DNA from: Kingdonia uniflora
Lineage: Eukaryota; Streptophyta; Magnoliopsida; Ranunculales; Circaeasteraceae
Direction of reading: 5' to 3'
Length of the DNA: 64,000 nt
Assembly: GCA_014058105.1 (NCBI GenBank)
Contig: JACGCM010000452.1
Span: forward strand, 496,001 to 560,000
A model generated the notes under the pieces. That model was not told where the DNA came from. It saw only the letters and a list, made by a program, of their open reading frames with translations, and did not search any database. A program made the translations under genes and the position numbers. Positions 11,040 through 23,720 of the stretch are shown in pieces. The number at the start of each line of letters is the position of its first letter. Positions within the stretch are counted from its first letter, which is position 1.

Positions 11040-12320
11040 GTTATAATGTATAATCCTTTTATAATTTTGTAAAGTTATATGGAGTTATTAATATCATTAT
11101 TTATTGATCTTTCCCATTTATTATATCTTCTTTGTCATTAGTATATGACATATTTGTTATTTGTTAGAATGGAGTCAGAATTTAGTCTGTCTATTTGGAT
11201 ATATGTCATTTTATAAATTATGTCATCCACTTACAATTAATTTGTCATTTCTTATGTATAATTTGTTATTCATTATCTGAGATTTGGTATTTGTTACTTG
11301 TGATTATATTATTTGTCATTCGTCATCTATGATTTGTCATTCGATTTCTATTATTTATCATTCATCTTCTATGATTTGGCATTTGTTATATATGATTTGT
11401 AAAGCATGAACGAACAATTGATCTATTTATTTTGTAGATAGACAACATTTGATATAAGTTAATGGTATATTTGGTTATTTGATATAATGAATTGTGTTTG
11501 TTTGCTAGTAGACAATATTTGATCTTAAAAACATGATTATTCATTTGTTAGTTGTGACTTGTCATATTTTATATGAGATTTGTCATTTGTTAGATATGAT
11601 TTGTCATTTGTTAACATTCAATGGTCTATTTGGTAATTTGATATAATGAATTATATTTGTTTGTTAGTAAACAACATTTGTTTTTAAAAACATAATTATT
11701 CATTTGTTAGTTGTGACTTGTTATTTGTTATATGAGATTTTTTATTTGTTAGATATTATTTGTTATTTGTTAACTATCAATGGTCTATTTGGTTATCTGA
11801 TATAATGAATTGTGTTTGTTTGTTAGTAGACAACATTTGTACTTAAAAAAATGATTATTTATTTGTTAACTATGGTTTGTCATTTATTATCTATGATTTG
11901 TCATTTGTTAACTATCAATGGACTATTTGGTTATTTGATATAATAAATTGTATTTGTTTGCTAGTAGAAAATATTTGTACTTGAAAACACGGTTATTCAT
12001 TTGTTAACAATGGTTTGTCATTTGTTATCTATGATTTGTCATTTGTTAACTATCAATGGTCTATTTGGTTATTTGATATAACAAATTGTGTTTGTTTGTA
12101 AGTAGATAATATTTGTACTTAAAAAAATGATTATTTATTTATTATACAGGATTTGTCATTTGTTAGGTATGACTTCTCATTTGCTATATGAGATTTGTCA
12201 TTTGTTAGATATGATCTGTAATTTGTAATATATGATTTGTCATTTGTTACCGATGATTATTTGTTTTTTATATATGATTTGTGAATGTTCAATTGATCTA
12301 TTTGTTTTGTAGATAGACAA
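11040..12320. repeat. MULE internal tandem array, left part (TCATTTGT-rich)
   Basis: Starts just after the Ulp1-type gene. Higher-order units of about 138-161 bp are marked by gg(t/a)(c/a)tatttggtta.ttgatataa at about 11463, 11620, 11781, 11919 and 12057. Each unit holds several ~20-bp subrepeats of the form atttgtcatttgttatctat. The array is cut at 12320 by the Tat element and resumes at 26197-26640. No coding frame. Confidence 0.85.
12316..12320. repeat. Target-site duplication GACAA, left copy
   Basis: gacaa directly precedes the left LTR (12321). The same five bases follow the right LTR at 26197-26201. This fits integration of an LTR retrotransposon into the array unit agatagacaacatttga. 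Confidence 0.9.
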
Positions 12321-12899
12321 TGTAATGGCCAAATTTCATAGCTCGATATAATTAGGAATTAGCTATTACACCAATGAATCTTTAACAACACTCTAATATA
12401 AAGTAAGAATTGGAGTCATGTGCTTTTAGCGTGGAAAACCTCTAAACAGGTAAAAAGCCACGACCTCGTATAGAGGATTTTTGTAAAAGTATATTTATTG
12501 CTTGGAGTGGATATCTTTATTACAAGTGATTTCTAGAATATATAAATGCTTTTGATCTCATAAACAAGAAGTTTAAGTAATTTTTCTGGTCCCTGTCTCT
12601 TCTGGAACTTTTCCTTTATATAGGCTTCTCCATAACTCTTCATCGTGCTAGAACATGTTTTTCGAATAATGTGGTTAGTCGCGGTTGACTAAATAACTGA
12701 CAAGTTTGTGGGAGTCAGGTGTCTTTGACTGGATAATGTTTTTTGGGTTTAGCTCGACCCACGTTCTTGAGTAGTTCATGGGGCTGGTTGGAATGTTTGA
12801 CTAAAGTGTTAAGTGTTAAAAAATGCGTAAGCCTGAGATGGAGGTAAATCGAGCTATGTGAGTTCAATTATGAGTGAGATCGAGGGATAAGTCCCTACA
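12321..12899 (-). repeat. 3' LTR of the minus-strand Tat element
   Basis: 579 bp, TG at 12321 and CA at 12898-12899 on the plus strand, matching 25618-26196 over its whole length (for example attaggaattagctat, ggaaaa.ctctaaacaggtaaaaa, tttatataggcttctccataactcttcat). The outer TG is intact here but has become TA in the other LTR. Confidence 0.9.
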
Positions 12900-12915
12900 A
12901 TTGTCCCCTCGCAAC
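12900..12915 (-). other. Polypurine tract of the minus-strand Tat element
   Basis: Read on the minus strand, gcgaggggacaat sits directly upstream of the 3' LTR, as expected for the plus-strand primer of reverse transcription. Confidence 0.75.
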
Positions 12916-13135
12916 CAAAGTCACGAGTGGCTTTGCTTGAGAAAAATTATGTGAAAAGTTTAAAATTCGAAACGGAGTAATGATGGCATTTTAAATGGGT
13001 GGAAGTTACGTGATATTGGGAAGTGATGGGTATTAAATATTGATGCAGATGTATGTGATGAGTTGCGTTTAAATAGTCGCGTCTGTAATGAATGATGACG
13101 CTTGAGAAAACGTATCTTCGCAATAAATTTAGGGT

Positions 13136-13144
13136 TATATAAAG
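13136..13144 (+). promoter_or_regulatory. Candidate TATA box for the antisense gene at 13198
   Basis: tatataaag lies about 55 bp upstream of the ATG at 13198, inside the retrotransposon but on the strand opposite to gag-pol. Position and sequence suit a promoter for the antisense transcript. There is no transcript evidence. Confidence 0.35.
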
Positions 13145-13197
13145 AGTACATATAACAAATCTTTGGAATAATTCCTGCATGCGTAACTTTTTCTGAA

Positions 13198-13611
13198 ATG
13201 GTAAAAACTTGGAGTATGGTGCTTGAAGAGAGGATTGCATCTGAAATGCAGAGGTTGAAGTTGAAGTACTTTGGTGATCGTTCCTTTGAAATGGCCATCC
13301 CCGCCCCTATTCCTCCAGCGTACCAAGGTTTGTTGGGAGATGAAGTGGTTGGAGCTGAGGAAGATTTCTACAATAAGTGGAGATTTTATATATTTGTCTT
13401 GACATGCGAGAAATGTTGGACATGTCTCCGCTCCCTTATGGAAGTCAAGGTTAGGGCTTTATATACAGGGAAAGGTATTTCTGTGGGATAAATATGTTAA
13501 TTTTGCGTGTCACCATGGATTCTAAGGTTGAGCCCTCTTTATCTCTACTAACTCTCCGGTGGTGGTGGTGGTTATAGAAGAGGTGGTGATGGCACTGGAG
13601 GAGGAGGATGA
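13198..13611 (+). pseudogene. Antisense gene A of the Tat element: YFG/glycine-rich protein
   Basis: From ATG 13198 the frame is open for 97 codons to TAA 13489-13491 and then continues in the same frame, with more stops, to a glycine-rich tail (13558-13608) and TGA 13609-13611: 138 codons in total. The N-terminus begins M-V-x-T; residues about 18-26 are QRLKLKYFG; then AIPAPIPP and an acidic stretch GAEEDFYNK. I do not recognise the family. The same plan (MVxT start, LxLRYFG, PSPIP, EEADDDYYQ, in-frame glycine-rich tail) is found in the MULE gene at 26751-27164 on the other strand. It lies antisense to gag-pol, next to the 3' LTR. Function unknown; it could be an N-terminal exon of the longer antisense gene downstream. 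Confidence 0.6.
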
Positions 13612-14837
13612 GAAGTGGGAGTCTGCTGACGCATTTTAATCATGTTTCTAATACGGGATAAAAGATAAAAATCACGTATTTTGAGGGGAAAGTGAGTGAA
13701 AAACGTATAAATATGGGTAGGATGAAAGAAAAATGGAGGAGAAATTAGGATGGTATGGCTTGATCTCAAAGGATTCGTTTTGCCTGGAAAGACGATTGTC
13801 TATAAAGATTACCGAAGTATGTGAGAGGATATTTGGTTCGCTTAATTTCGATGCTGAGCTACTGGGGAGGGAATGTGAGCTCGAGGGTCAGATGGAAGGA
13901 GTAGGGAGCTAAAGTATGCCCATTATTTCTATGAGGTGGGTTGGTGGGGGATTAGGTAGATCGAGAGAAGTTGGCTGGTTTGATTACTGAAGTTGAGATT
14001 GAATTTGAAGATCTGAGGACTGTTGAATAATATGATTAAATAATGTTTGTCTAGGTTACCAAGGTTGTGAAGGATGTTGTGTAAAGTGTGTTTTATGGAT
14101 AATATAATTGTTTTGAATGTAACAAAAATAATATAAGTCAATCGAATCCTTTATAGGAGTGAATCTGTTTTGAGATTGTTTTAGCAAACATTTTAAATAA
14201 TTTTAAGCATTTGTACAATTTAGAAAATGATGTCAATCGCTATAAATATGATAAACAAGAACAGAGAAACAAAAATATGAAAATGCAGAAGCTTCTAGTT
14301 TTGTTTTATATGCAAAAGGAAATAGAACTCTAACATCGTACAGTATGAGTCATCATGAGTGCGAGAAGGTCAGGAAAAGATATGGAAATAGGGAGAAAAA
14401 ATATGTTAAAAAATAAGGGGATTTATAATGATGGAAATGTGGTTTTATCGAAAAGGTACAAGGCATCTGACATGTAGAGTGGAAATGATGCCTCGGTTCT
14501 AGAATTGAGGATGGTTCGTGTGAGGAGCAATAAATGCCAGCTGCTGGAGAGAGAAAAGATCAATAGTTCTTCTTCGTCTCCAATTAAACGTTTTACAACT
14601 TCAAATTTTTTGGAGAATACTTATTGAGAAAGACGGAAGATCAAGGGATTTGATAAAGAGTTATCCGAAGGCGATAAACGGTTGAAGATGGCAAAAGATT
14701 CTGGATCTCATAGGTGGCAATACTGCAGTGTTGTGAGGGGAAAGCTTGACTCTACAGCCGATTCTCATTCGAATACTGAAGGTTAGTAGGGATGTACGCA
14801 AATATTTGTTGGCGCATGTATATGTTAAAAATATATA

Positions 14838-17800
14838 TTGTTATACGTAAACGACGGATTAGAGATACATGTTTGTAGGTTGATCATGAAAGGCATCTCT
14901 GTAGGTCAAAAACGTGCTTGTAGAAATTATTTTAAGATGGGTAGTTTGTCTGTTAATGAGGTATCGACCTCTGGTCGGACGAATGAGTCTAATAATGAAG
15001 GGGAAATAGGATTGGAATAATTTTTGGGTTTCCCTGGTCAATTGGTATCTTATCCTCTTGGTTTTGAAGCCTTTAGAGAGTTTTGTAAAGCCAAGGCGGC
15101 TGTAGGAGGGAAGTGGGGCAAATGTGCAGAGTTTGTCGGTAGGCAGTTTAGGGGTTGTACGGTAGTGGTGGGGGAAGAGTATTTTTACCTGTTAGCTGAT
15201 TTGGAAGTAGAAAAACGAGATAGGGATATAGATGAATCGATCTCGCTAAAATATTTTGATGGGGATGTCCAGAGTGATCTCTCAGAGGGTTTTCTGTGTT
15301 GCCTATCTCAATTAGAGTACGGGTTGAGCTTTCCCCTCACCAATTTGGTGAAGGGGATTATGAATACAATTGGGGAATGTCCTGTTCAATTGAACGGGAA
15401 CATGTGGGGGGTAATAACCGTGTGTGACCATCTGAATGAAAAATAGGATAGGGAGGAAAAAGTGAGGAGGATAACCCCTGAGGACATTTTGCAGTTTTAC
15501 TGGGTGAAGAATTTTGAAGCCAGTGGGGGATCATATTTCTTTGCGAGTGCAACTCGGCCTCATTTTTTTGATATGAATTTAGCAGGTCGAACCTAGAATG
15601 ATAACATCCTATGGGTGATAGGTAATTGCCTTCAAAGAGATGACGAAGAACCTTTGGACCTTCGGTTTAGATCTGTAAAGTAAAGTAAGTATAAATATGC
15701 ATAGATAGAATTATTGCTATATTTTGTTGACAACTGTAGTTGACAGTAATAATGTATTATTGCAGGTGTAAAGTCTGCAGTGGAAATGAAGGAATCCCTG
15801 TTGGACGAAGTTGCTGAGGATGAGACTAAACTCGAACTTGTGTTGGTGGGACTCGGCCTGAATAGAAAAAAGAGGGTTGATAGCAGGTCGAACAAGGTTA
15901 GAAAAGCTCAGTCTATCAGGTCGATGGCGGGGGTCGATGAAGGAAAAAGGAAAGTAAGTGGTTAGGAGGCTCAAACTAATTCTTCTAAGACTTTGAGAAC
16001 TGGCAGTTTGGCCCAACCGAACCCTGTCATGCTGAACAAAGTAGCTCTAAAGTATCTGAAGAAACGGATGCTAAAGGCCTTGACGGCTTCGGGCGCAACA
16101 GAAAGTGGTTAGGTCGCAAAATAGAAGTGGAGGAGGGCCGAATCCTTTGGGGAGAAGGTCACTGAGGTGCGACCTGCTGCGGTAGATGACCTTAAGGAGG
16201 TGGAGGAAAGGGCCAGGTTGACGGCTCTCCATGGAGAAGAAGATACGAGCAAAATGGTAAGTTTTATTGATCGGGAAAGAGTTATTTTATGTGTTTTAAC
16301 CTAATCACTAAGATTGATTTGCTTTATGTAGGTCGCTCATCTCGTGAAGGGGATTTGGCTCGGTATTGAAGAAGAAAAATCCAAGCTGAAGAAGGCGAAG
16401 AGTGAGCTAGAGAAAGAACTAGCTCGAGCCAAGACTGAAGCCATGAAGGAAGTTAGGCAGCTGAAGGCCTTTCACGTCGTGGCAATCAACCAGCTACAAG
16501 TCAAGGCAAAGGCTAATCTAGACGAGATTATTGAGGAGCATGACAGACTGGGTCGTCACTTGATGTTGAAGGGCTATTCTGAGGAGGAGGTGGATGCCAT
16601 TAAGGCTGACACCTATGTTGAGGAAGAAGATGAGGAGGAAGCAAAAGTGGAGGGGGTCATGGGCGGTTTGGATGGTGTTTCCCGCCAGACGGTACTCGAT
16701 AATCAAGGGGATGACGTCGAGCTCCCAGAAAGTGGTAGTGAGAAGGTAGGGTAGACACGTGTTTTGTATAAATATTTGTAAGTTGTTTGAATTGTGTGTG
16801 TGGGGAAGAAACTTTTGTAGATTGACTTTGTTTATAAACCTTTTGTAGGTAGTTAGAGAGATAAGTCTCAGAATAAATGACCTAGAATCTGGACTTGCCA
16901 GGGAAAAAGAGACTTCTAAACCCTTGCTGTTTGCGCAAGCGGAGCTGCAGGTTAGATCTGAATAGGTTTTTTGACTTTGGTGTTATACCGACGTTAAGTT
17001 ATCAAGTAAATAGGATAGAAATGCATGGCAAAAATCTAACTCTAAAAATACATAATAATATGTCGAAAGTATGTACCTTGTATGCTAAAAACAGACTTAT
17101 GAAGTGTTCATCTGAGAATGGATTCCAAACTTTTAGTTTAAAAGTATTTGGAAGCAGATGTCTAGAAATCACATAGTCTCTTTAGAAATGTAGTATGTAT
17201 ATATTGAAAGGCTTCTGAATGGAACTACACTAAAACCTTTTTATATTTCTCAGGTCGAATTAGATTCATCTCGCGTACGTGAGGACGACGTACTCATGCG
17301 TAATTGGGAATTTGCGGAGCAGTTCGATAAGATGAAGGAGGCGAATGAGAACAGAGAAGATCAATACGTAAAGACGCATTTCAGACTTGTGAAGTTGACC
17401 CAGGCCATTTCCAACCTGACACTTCAGGTCGAAGATAAAGATGTTAAGATAAATAAGGGCTTAAAAGAGCTAGCTGAGGTAATAGAACGTGCCGAGAAGC
17501 TTCAATGTCAAGTTGACGCACTGGCTATGAAGGGTAAGTAGGCCGACACGGCTCAATACTTTATTGAGGCACTGGAACAATCAGAGGAACAATTTAAATA
17601 TGATCTTCAGAACTATAGGAACGAGCTGGAGCGAATGAGACAAAAATTTGTCGAAAAGGACGATGAGCTGAGGGTAGCTCGAGAAAATCTATCGGCTTTG
17701 AAAGCCGCAGCTGAACATTTGCAAATAGTTCTCCCCGCCAAGGATATGGAATTCTGAGAAATACAACGAAGGTGCAACGACTTAAACGAGAGGGTTGCAC

Positions 17801-18576
17801 GACTTAAAGCCAAACTGGCCCAAACTATTGCGCGTGCCATGAAAGCAGAGGCTAGAGAGCATTCAGGGGGAAGTAGAACTGAGGTTAAGGCTCCTTTAGT
17901 TCGAGGGGATGTATTTAGTCTCTCAGGTCGCATTAAAGAGCTAAAAAGTAACGTATCCCGAATTCAGGGGCATGTTCAAAAGGGAAATACGAATTTGAGG
18001 GAATGCCAGCATAAGTTGGATGCTGCTCTTATCAGGGAGAAAGTTCTAGAAGGGGAGATCAACGCGAAGGATTCACTGGTAAAGAGGAAAGAAGAATTAT
18101 TAAAAGATCTGTTGGCTAGGGAAGAGTTGAATGCAAAAATTGGGAGACTTCGTGCTTGGGCAGTAGACTTAGAAGCCATGAACCTTGCCGAGTCAGCGAA
18201 GTATATTGCCAAGTTGGAAGAAGATGCAATCTATCATGATAAAGTCGATGCGGAAATAATTAAACGGAAGAATGAGTACGCTAGGTTAGAGTCATGCCTC
18301 GAGAGGTTGAAGGTAAGATTTGCAACAATGGTAGTACCTGATGCGTCTCAATCCGATCTGTTAAGGGTGATCCTCGCATATTTTATAGAGAAAGTAAAAA
18401 GACTTGAGTCAGAATGAGATACCTTGTTGAAAACTCTGCCGGATATGGGATGCATCTGTAGAGCTAAGATAGATCGAGGGAACTGTCTGGGCGCCATGGA
18501 GACCCAACTGGGCCCTCGAACTGCTGAATCGATAGAACAAGGTAGAGCTGTTGTGGCCCGAGAACTAAAATCTTGA
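14838..18576 (+). pseudogene. Antisense gene B of the Tat element: coiled-coil protein
   Basis: A split, damaged gene on the plus strand, opposite to gag-pol. 15024-15596 encodes a globular part containing PVQLNGNMWG and ILQFYWVKNF; a related segment occurs in the antisense gene of the other Tat element. 16344-16754, 17296-17541 and 17839-18417 encode long Lys/Glu-rich coiled coils. The frame from 17839 continues past one stop (18415-18417) to 18576 with a conserved-looking Cys motif, IDRGNCLGAMETQLGPRT. Extra and antisense ORFs between pol and the 3' LTR are known in plant Tat elements; their function is not established. GT-AG introns are plausible between the blocks (for example gtaagttttatt at 16258). 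Stops and frameshifts mean no protein is made today. Confidence 0.7.
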
Positions 18577-18659
18577 CCTCTTAATGTGGAGGGAATACTG
18601 TTGACACTCCATCAGCAGAATAGAATCCTTTGTAATATTAATTTGACCTGAAAATTAAT

Positions 18660-19790
18660 AGTATCTGCCGCAGATACATTGAAATAGATGAAAGCTAGTA
18701 TGACCATTGCCTTATCTTGTGTCTGGTGGGGTATTTGATATAAAACAAAATTTGACATTCATTTTAATCACAAACATATTGAAAGGATGAAAGCTATTAT
18801 GACCTTTGCCTTATCTTATGCCTGGCTGAGTCTTTGATATCAAACAAGTTCTTATACTTGCTACAATCATAGAGATTGGTTCAGTTAAACCAAGTTGAAA
18901 CTTGATTTGAACTTTAGAAATGACACAAACATATTGAAAGAGATGAAAGCTAGTATGACCTTTACCTTATCTTATGTCTGGTTGAGTCTTTGATATGAAA
19001 TAAGTTCTTACACTTGCTACAATCGCAGAGATGGGTTGAGTTAAACCAAGTTAAAACTTGATTTGAACTATTAAAATGTCACAGACATATTGAAAGAGAT
19101 AAAAGCTAGTATGACCTTTTCGTTATCTTATTCCTGGCTGAGTTTTTGATATGAAACAAGTTCTTACACTTGCTACAATCGTAAAGATGTAAAGAGTCAG
19201 CTGAACCAAGTGTAATCCTTGATCCAGCCTACTGAAATGATCCAAACAAGTTGAAAAGGATGAAGACTAGTATTACCTTTGTCTTATCTCTTGTTTGGCT
19301 AAGTCTTTGATGTGAAACAAGTTTTTACACTTGCTACAATCACTGAGATGTAAAGAGTCAGCTGAACCAAGTGTTATCCTTGATCCAGCCTACTGAAATG
19401 ATCCAAACAAGTTGAAAAAGATGAAGACTAGTATTACCTTTGTCTTATCTATTGTTTGGCTGAGTCTTTAATGTGAAACAAGCTTTTACACTTGCTACAA
19501 TCGTAGAGATGTAAAAAGTCAGCTGAACCAATTGTTATCCTTGATCCAGCCTATTCAAATGATCCAAAAAAGTTGAAAAAGATGAAGGCTAGTATTACCT
19601 TTGTCTTATCTCTTGTTTGGCTGAGTCTTTGATATGTAACAAGTTTTTACACTTGCTTCAATGGCAGATATGTAGTAAAAGAAGCCAAATCAAGTGATAT
19701 TCTTGATCTAACTTGGATAAGATTGATTATAAGCTAGTATTAAATATGCTTTAATCTGTAGAATGCGGACAAATGTTTGTGAAGAGAATG
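18660..19790 (-). repeat. Tandem repeat (~160 bp) downstream of Tat integrase
   Basis: Seven starts of the phrase gatgaaagctagtatgacc (and variants) at about 18687, 18787, 18942, 19098, 19258, 19418 and 19579. Spacing is 100 bp once and then 155-161 bp. Units also share tggctgagtctttgatatgaaacaag and acacttgctacaatc. The block lies between integrase and the antisense genes, the position of the hypervariable 3' untranslated repeats known in Tat elements. Confidence 0.85.
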
Positions 19791-19913
19791 ATATTGTTCC
19801 AAAAAAAACTTTCATTGATAAGCAAGGAATTTACATTGGATGGAGATTAGAATCTCACTTTTGGAATTGTAAAACAAAAAGCAAAATATGGAAATGGAGT
19901 AATAAGATGCCTA

Positions 19914-21160
19914 AAGATAGTATCGTTTCAGTCGCCTAGTATTCCAAGTATTTGAAATAGGGACTCCCTCTTTTGTCATGAGATAGTATGATCCCAGGCC
20001 TGAGAGACCTGTAATAATGAATTGACCCTCCCAATTGTCGGCTAATTTTCCAGCGTGAGGCTCTTTGTGATATTGAGGAATTTCCATGTGGACGAGATCT
20101 TTAATTTGGAAAGTACGGCTCCTAATTCGGTTAATATACGATCTGACAATTATATGATGATATCGACCTAGTTTAGCGATGACACATTCCCTGGTCTCAT
20201 CTATCATATTGAGGTTGTAAGCCAATTCAAACTCATTTTCCTCAGCAGTCAGCTCGTGATCACGAACTGGATGATGATATTCAGAAGGAATCACTGCTTC
20301 AGTGCCATAAGCAAGGAGGAACGGGGTACACCCAGTGGATATTCATGGAGTGGTTCGATATGCCCACAGGACGTAAGGTAGTTAGTGAAACCATTTTTTT
20401 TTTCTGTGAGTAAATCTATTTTTTGAGTTCATCCATGATAGTTTTGTTGGTGATTTCGGCGTGGCCATTGCCTTGAGGGTAGTATGGATTTGATGGTGAG
20501 TGGATGATATTGTGGTGATTTAGGAAGGTTACGACCTTATCTCCCACAAATTGGGGCTCGTTATCGTTATGAATTAGGTGGGGGCACTCAAATTAAGTGA
20601 TTATGTGGTTCTAGATAAAAGAGATGACCTCTTCTTCTCTGGTTCGACATAGTAAAATTACTTTTACCCATTTAGTAAAGTAATCGGTAGCTGCGAGTAG
20701 ATGACGGTGATTACCTAGAGAGTTAGGGAATTCGCTGACGAGTTTTAGTACCCATCGTCTGAATGGCCAGAAAACCTTGATTGTATGGAGCTCGAGCGCA
20801 GGGGCGTGTATCATATTTTCATGTCTCTGGCCGGTGTCGCACCTGCGGGAATACTCTTCTGTTTGCTTGCGCATATTAGGCCAGAATACTCTTTGAGTTA
20901 TAGCTCGGTTTCCTAATGATCTATCTGCAGCGTGGGAGCCACAAGTTCTTTCGTATAATTCGTAGAGTAGTTCGTCTATTTTGACTTCGAGAGGTACTTG
21001 AGGTAAGGCCCTGTAACGGAAAGGCAGTAAAGCATACCATTCTATGTAATGTAACGCTTCGAGTTGTTGATCAGCTGTTGGTGCTCTTTTGGATCTGCTG
21101 GGAGTGGTTCGTTGCAACTGTTGTCGACACCGAGGTAGGCTAAAAAAGGCTTTCGCCAAT
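19914..21160 (-). pseudogene. Tat integrase, degraded
   Basis: Minus strand. 21160-20611 has the zinc-binding and core part: CGSHAADRSLGNRAITQRVF, FWPNMRK, then AATDYF with the first catalytic Asp. The core continues through stops to NDNEPQF (second Asp) and GHAEITNK (Glu) near 20540-20450. 20294-19914 encodes the C-terminal part with KLADNWEGQF, corresponding to the GPF/Y-type module of Ty3/gypsy integrases. The enzyme would join the cDNA to the genome. The DDE residues survive, but multiple stops and at least one frame change inactivate it. It is the last domain of pol; the tandem repeats follow. Confidence 0.8.
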
Positions 21161-21407
21161 CGTCGTCTCCCCCTTTATCTCCCCCAGTGTTGATCGTGCA
21201 TACAGATATGCGATCAATGCTGGGGGTTAAAATTATTTTAATCTGGAGATATCGAGCTTCTGTTCCCAAGACCCCGGCTAGATATGCCAAGGAATCTGTA
21301 TGTCTGTTTTTACCTCGAAGAAGATATTCGAGAGTTGCTTTCGCGAACTTACTCATCCTGTCTGCAATGAGGGTTGCGTATTCGATCATCTTCCCATTTT
21401 TCTTGTA

Positions 21408-23060
21408 TTATTCAGAATAATGATGAACAATGAGTAATGAATTTGTATAAACTGAGAGTTTGGGGACATCGAGCTCAAATGCGAGTTCGAGTTCGTGAAT
21501 AAGAGCTTCATACTCGATGACATTATTTAAGGCCTCAAAATCCAAGTGGATTAATTTTTTAATTCTGTCATTAAAAGGGGTAATCAAAGCGATCCCAATC
21601 CCTAACCCTGCGGGTCCTGCTGATCCATTTGTGATAAGCCTCCACCCTGACGTAGTGATCCAGTTAGCTCTTTCGTCGAATACCTTGGGGGTTGGATTCT
21701 CTGGCGTGTTTTTGATAAGGTCCGGGTCGTTCCCCTCCCACTCAGGATCCTCCACTGGAAAATCCGTGAGAAAATTGGCAACGACCTGACCTTTTTCAGA
21801 ATGAAGCTGTCCGAACTTGTTTTCATATTCTCCCAAACTGACTGACCATTGTTGCATTCTTCATGACTTCTTTTTTTTGGACAGAACTTCCCAAAGTGGG
21901 CAGTTCGACATAACTTTGACATAATGTGTTTGAAAGTAGTGTTTGAGTTTCTGCGAAGTGTAAACAAGGGTGATAAGAAGTTTCTCAATTTTAGAGTATC
22001 TTGTTTCTGCTGGTGTGAGTATTTTGCTGATAAAGATGATTGGCTTCTCTATTTTCCCTTCCAGGCAAATGAGAACTGGGCTGAGAGAAGTATCCGTGAC
22101 TGCTAGGTAGATTATCTGTTCCTTATTACCTATTGGGGTGTTCATTATGGGATACCTCCCCAAATAGATTTAGAGATCCTGAAAAGCTGCCTCGCATTCT
22201 GGTGTCCATGTGACTTCTATAGCTGGCTGAACCTTTCCTCGTTTGGTACATCCGCCAAGTAATAGGAATAGCCAATGGCAGCAGTCTGAAGATTTAGAGA
22301 TGAAACGGTTGATAGCGGCAATCTTGCCGACGAGTTTTTGAACGTCTTTTGTTGTCTTTGGAGAAAGTATGTCAAGGAGAGCACAAATTTTATTCGGATC
22401 AGCCTCATTCCCTTTCTTGCTGATGAGGTGGCCTAGGAAGCAGCCAGAGTATACCCCGAATTGACATTTATCAGGGTTGAGACGCATTCTGTAAGTTCAA
22501 TGGATGTTAAATATTGTGTTGAGATCTGAGACGTGATTATCTGACTATACGCTTTTGCACAAGAGATAATCGATGTAGACTTCAACGATTTTTCCCAGGT
22601 GTGCTTTGAACATAGCAGTCATCAATCATTAATATGTGCCACCTGCGTTCTTGAGCCTGAAGGGCATGACTTTGTAATAGTAAATGTCACTTTCGGTGAT
22701 GAACGTTGTCTTCTCTTGATCTTCTTCCAGAAGTAGGATTTGATTATACCCTGAAACAACGTCCATCATAGACAGGAGATCATGGCCTGCAGTAGAATCG
22801 AGAATCTGATAAATATTGGAAAGTGGGAAACTATTATTTGGAGTATGTTTGTTCAAATCTGTGAAATCTACGCAAATGCAGACTTTTTTGTTCTTCTTTG
22901 GGACAGCGACAATGTTGGATATCCAGTCTGGATACTTGGCTTCTCGCATGAATCCCACTTTGATCAATTTCTCGATCTCCGTGTTAACTTCATCTCAAAG
23001 ACAAGGTTAAAGTCATTGCTGTTTCTGTTTGACCACTGTGGCTTTGAGGTTGATGGCTAA
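21408..23060 (-). pseudogene. Tat reverse transcriptase with two RNase H domains, degraded
   Basis: Minus strand. 22967-22629 holds RT motifs: DWISNIVAVPKKN, VDFTDLNKHTP, SMMDVVSGYNQ, PFRLKNAG. The catalytic box near 22575 reads YIDYLLCK, so the second Asp of YIDD is lost. 22487-22170 is the thumb (LNPDKCQFGV, LGHLISKKG). 22163-21861 is the first RNase H/connection (ISKILTPAETRYSKIEKLL). 21857-21408 is the second, archaeal-like RNase H with ITNGSAGPAGLG, NVIEYEALI and VYTNSLL; both Asp of its active site are Asn. Two RNase H domains are characteristic of Tat. Stops lie at each junction. Confidence 0.85.
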
Positions 23061-23289
23061 CTTATGATGGCTGGATCGACTCCGGGCATTTCTTCGAAAG
23101 ACCATGCAAAAATGTCTCGATTGAGTTGCACAAACTAAATGAGAGCATCTTTCTCATGCTGAACCAGCTTGGTTCTGATGAACGTACCTCTGCTAGGTCC
23201 ATTAATGTTGACATATTCCCGGGGCTCCTCTGTAGGTGATTGATCGTCGAGGTGATCAATTTTTTGTAATTGCTATGCGGCCAATATGT

Positions 23290-23720
23290 TTAAAATATGG
23301 CGGACACAGGATTTTTATAAGCTCGAGAGAGCTTCTGACTACCTCTGATCTCATAAATGCCATTGTCATGTTTGAATCGGAGTGCTTGATTATAGGTAGA
23401 AGCGATTGCTTCCATATTGTGTAACCAACAGCGTCCCATAGTCCCAATATAGCGAGACTTGGCATTGATGATGTAGAAAACAACATTGATAGTGGCTGGT
23501 CCTACAGAAATAGGTAAGATAATCTTGCCTACTCGTTCCTCCCTGGAGCCATTAAGCCCACTGATGTCTGTGTCGCTCTGAATGACTTGGTCGGCCAAAC
23601 CCATCTGGTCGATTGTACTCTGAAAAGAATTTCAATACTGCTTTCAGTATCGATCATCATTGTGTGCATGACAAACTATTTTATTTTGAGCATTATGACT
23701 AACGCATCATGATGTGATAA
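23290..23720 (-). pseudogene. Tat aspartic protease, degraded
   Basis: Minus strand. The active-site region reads MMIDTESSIEILF (Asp codon at 23646-23651), corresponding to the D-T-G/S-S-A motif of retroviral-type proteases, with Gly replaced by Glu. Downstream, GKIILPISVG and YIGTMGRCWLHNMEAIAS match the flap and the ILGRPWLH-type C-terminal motif of plant Ty3/gypsy proteases. It would process Gag-Pol. A stop separates the active site from the gag side. Confidence 0.75.

Noticed and set aside
11040..12320. CRISPR-like regular repeats
   Set aside because: Short repeated phrases with spacers look superficially similar, but the spacers are repeats too, the spacing is irregular, and this is plant nuclear DNA.
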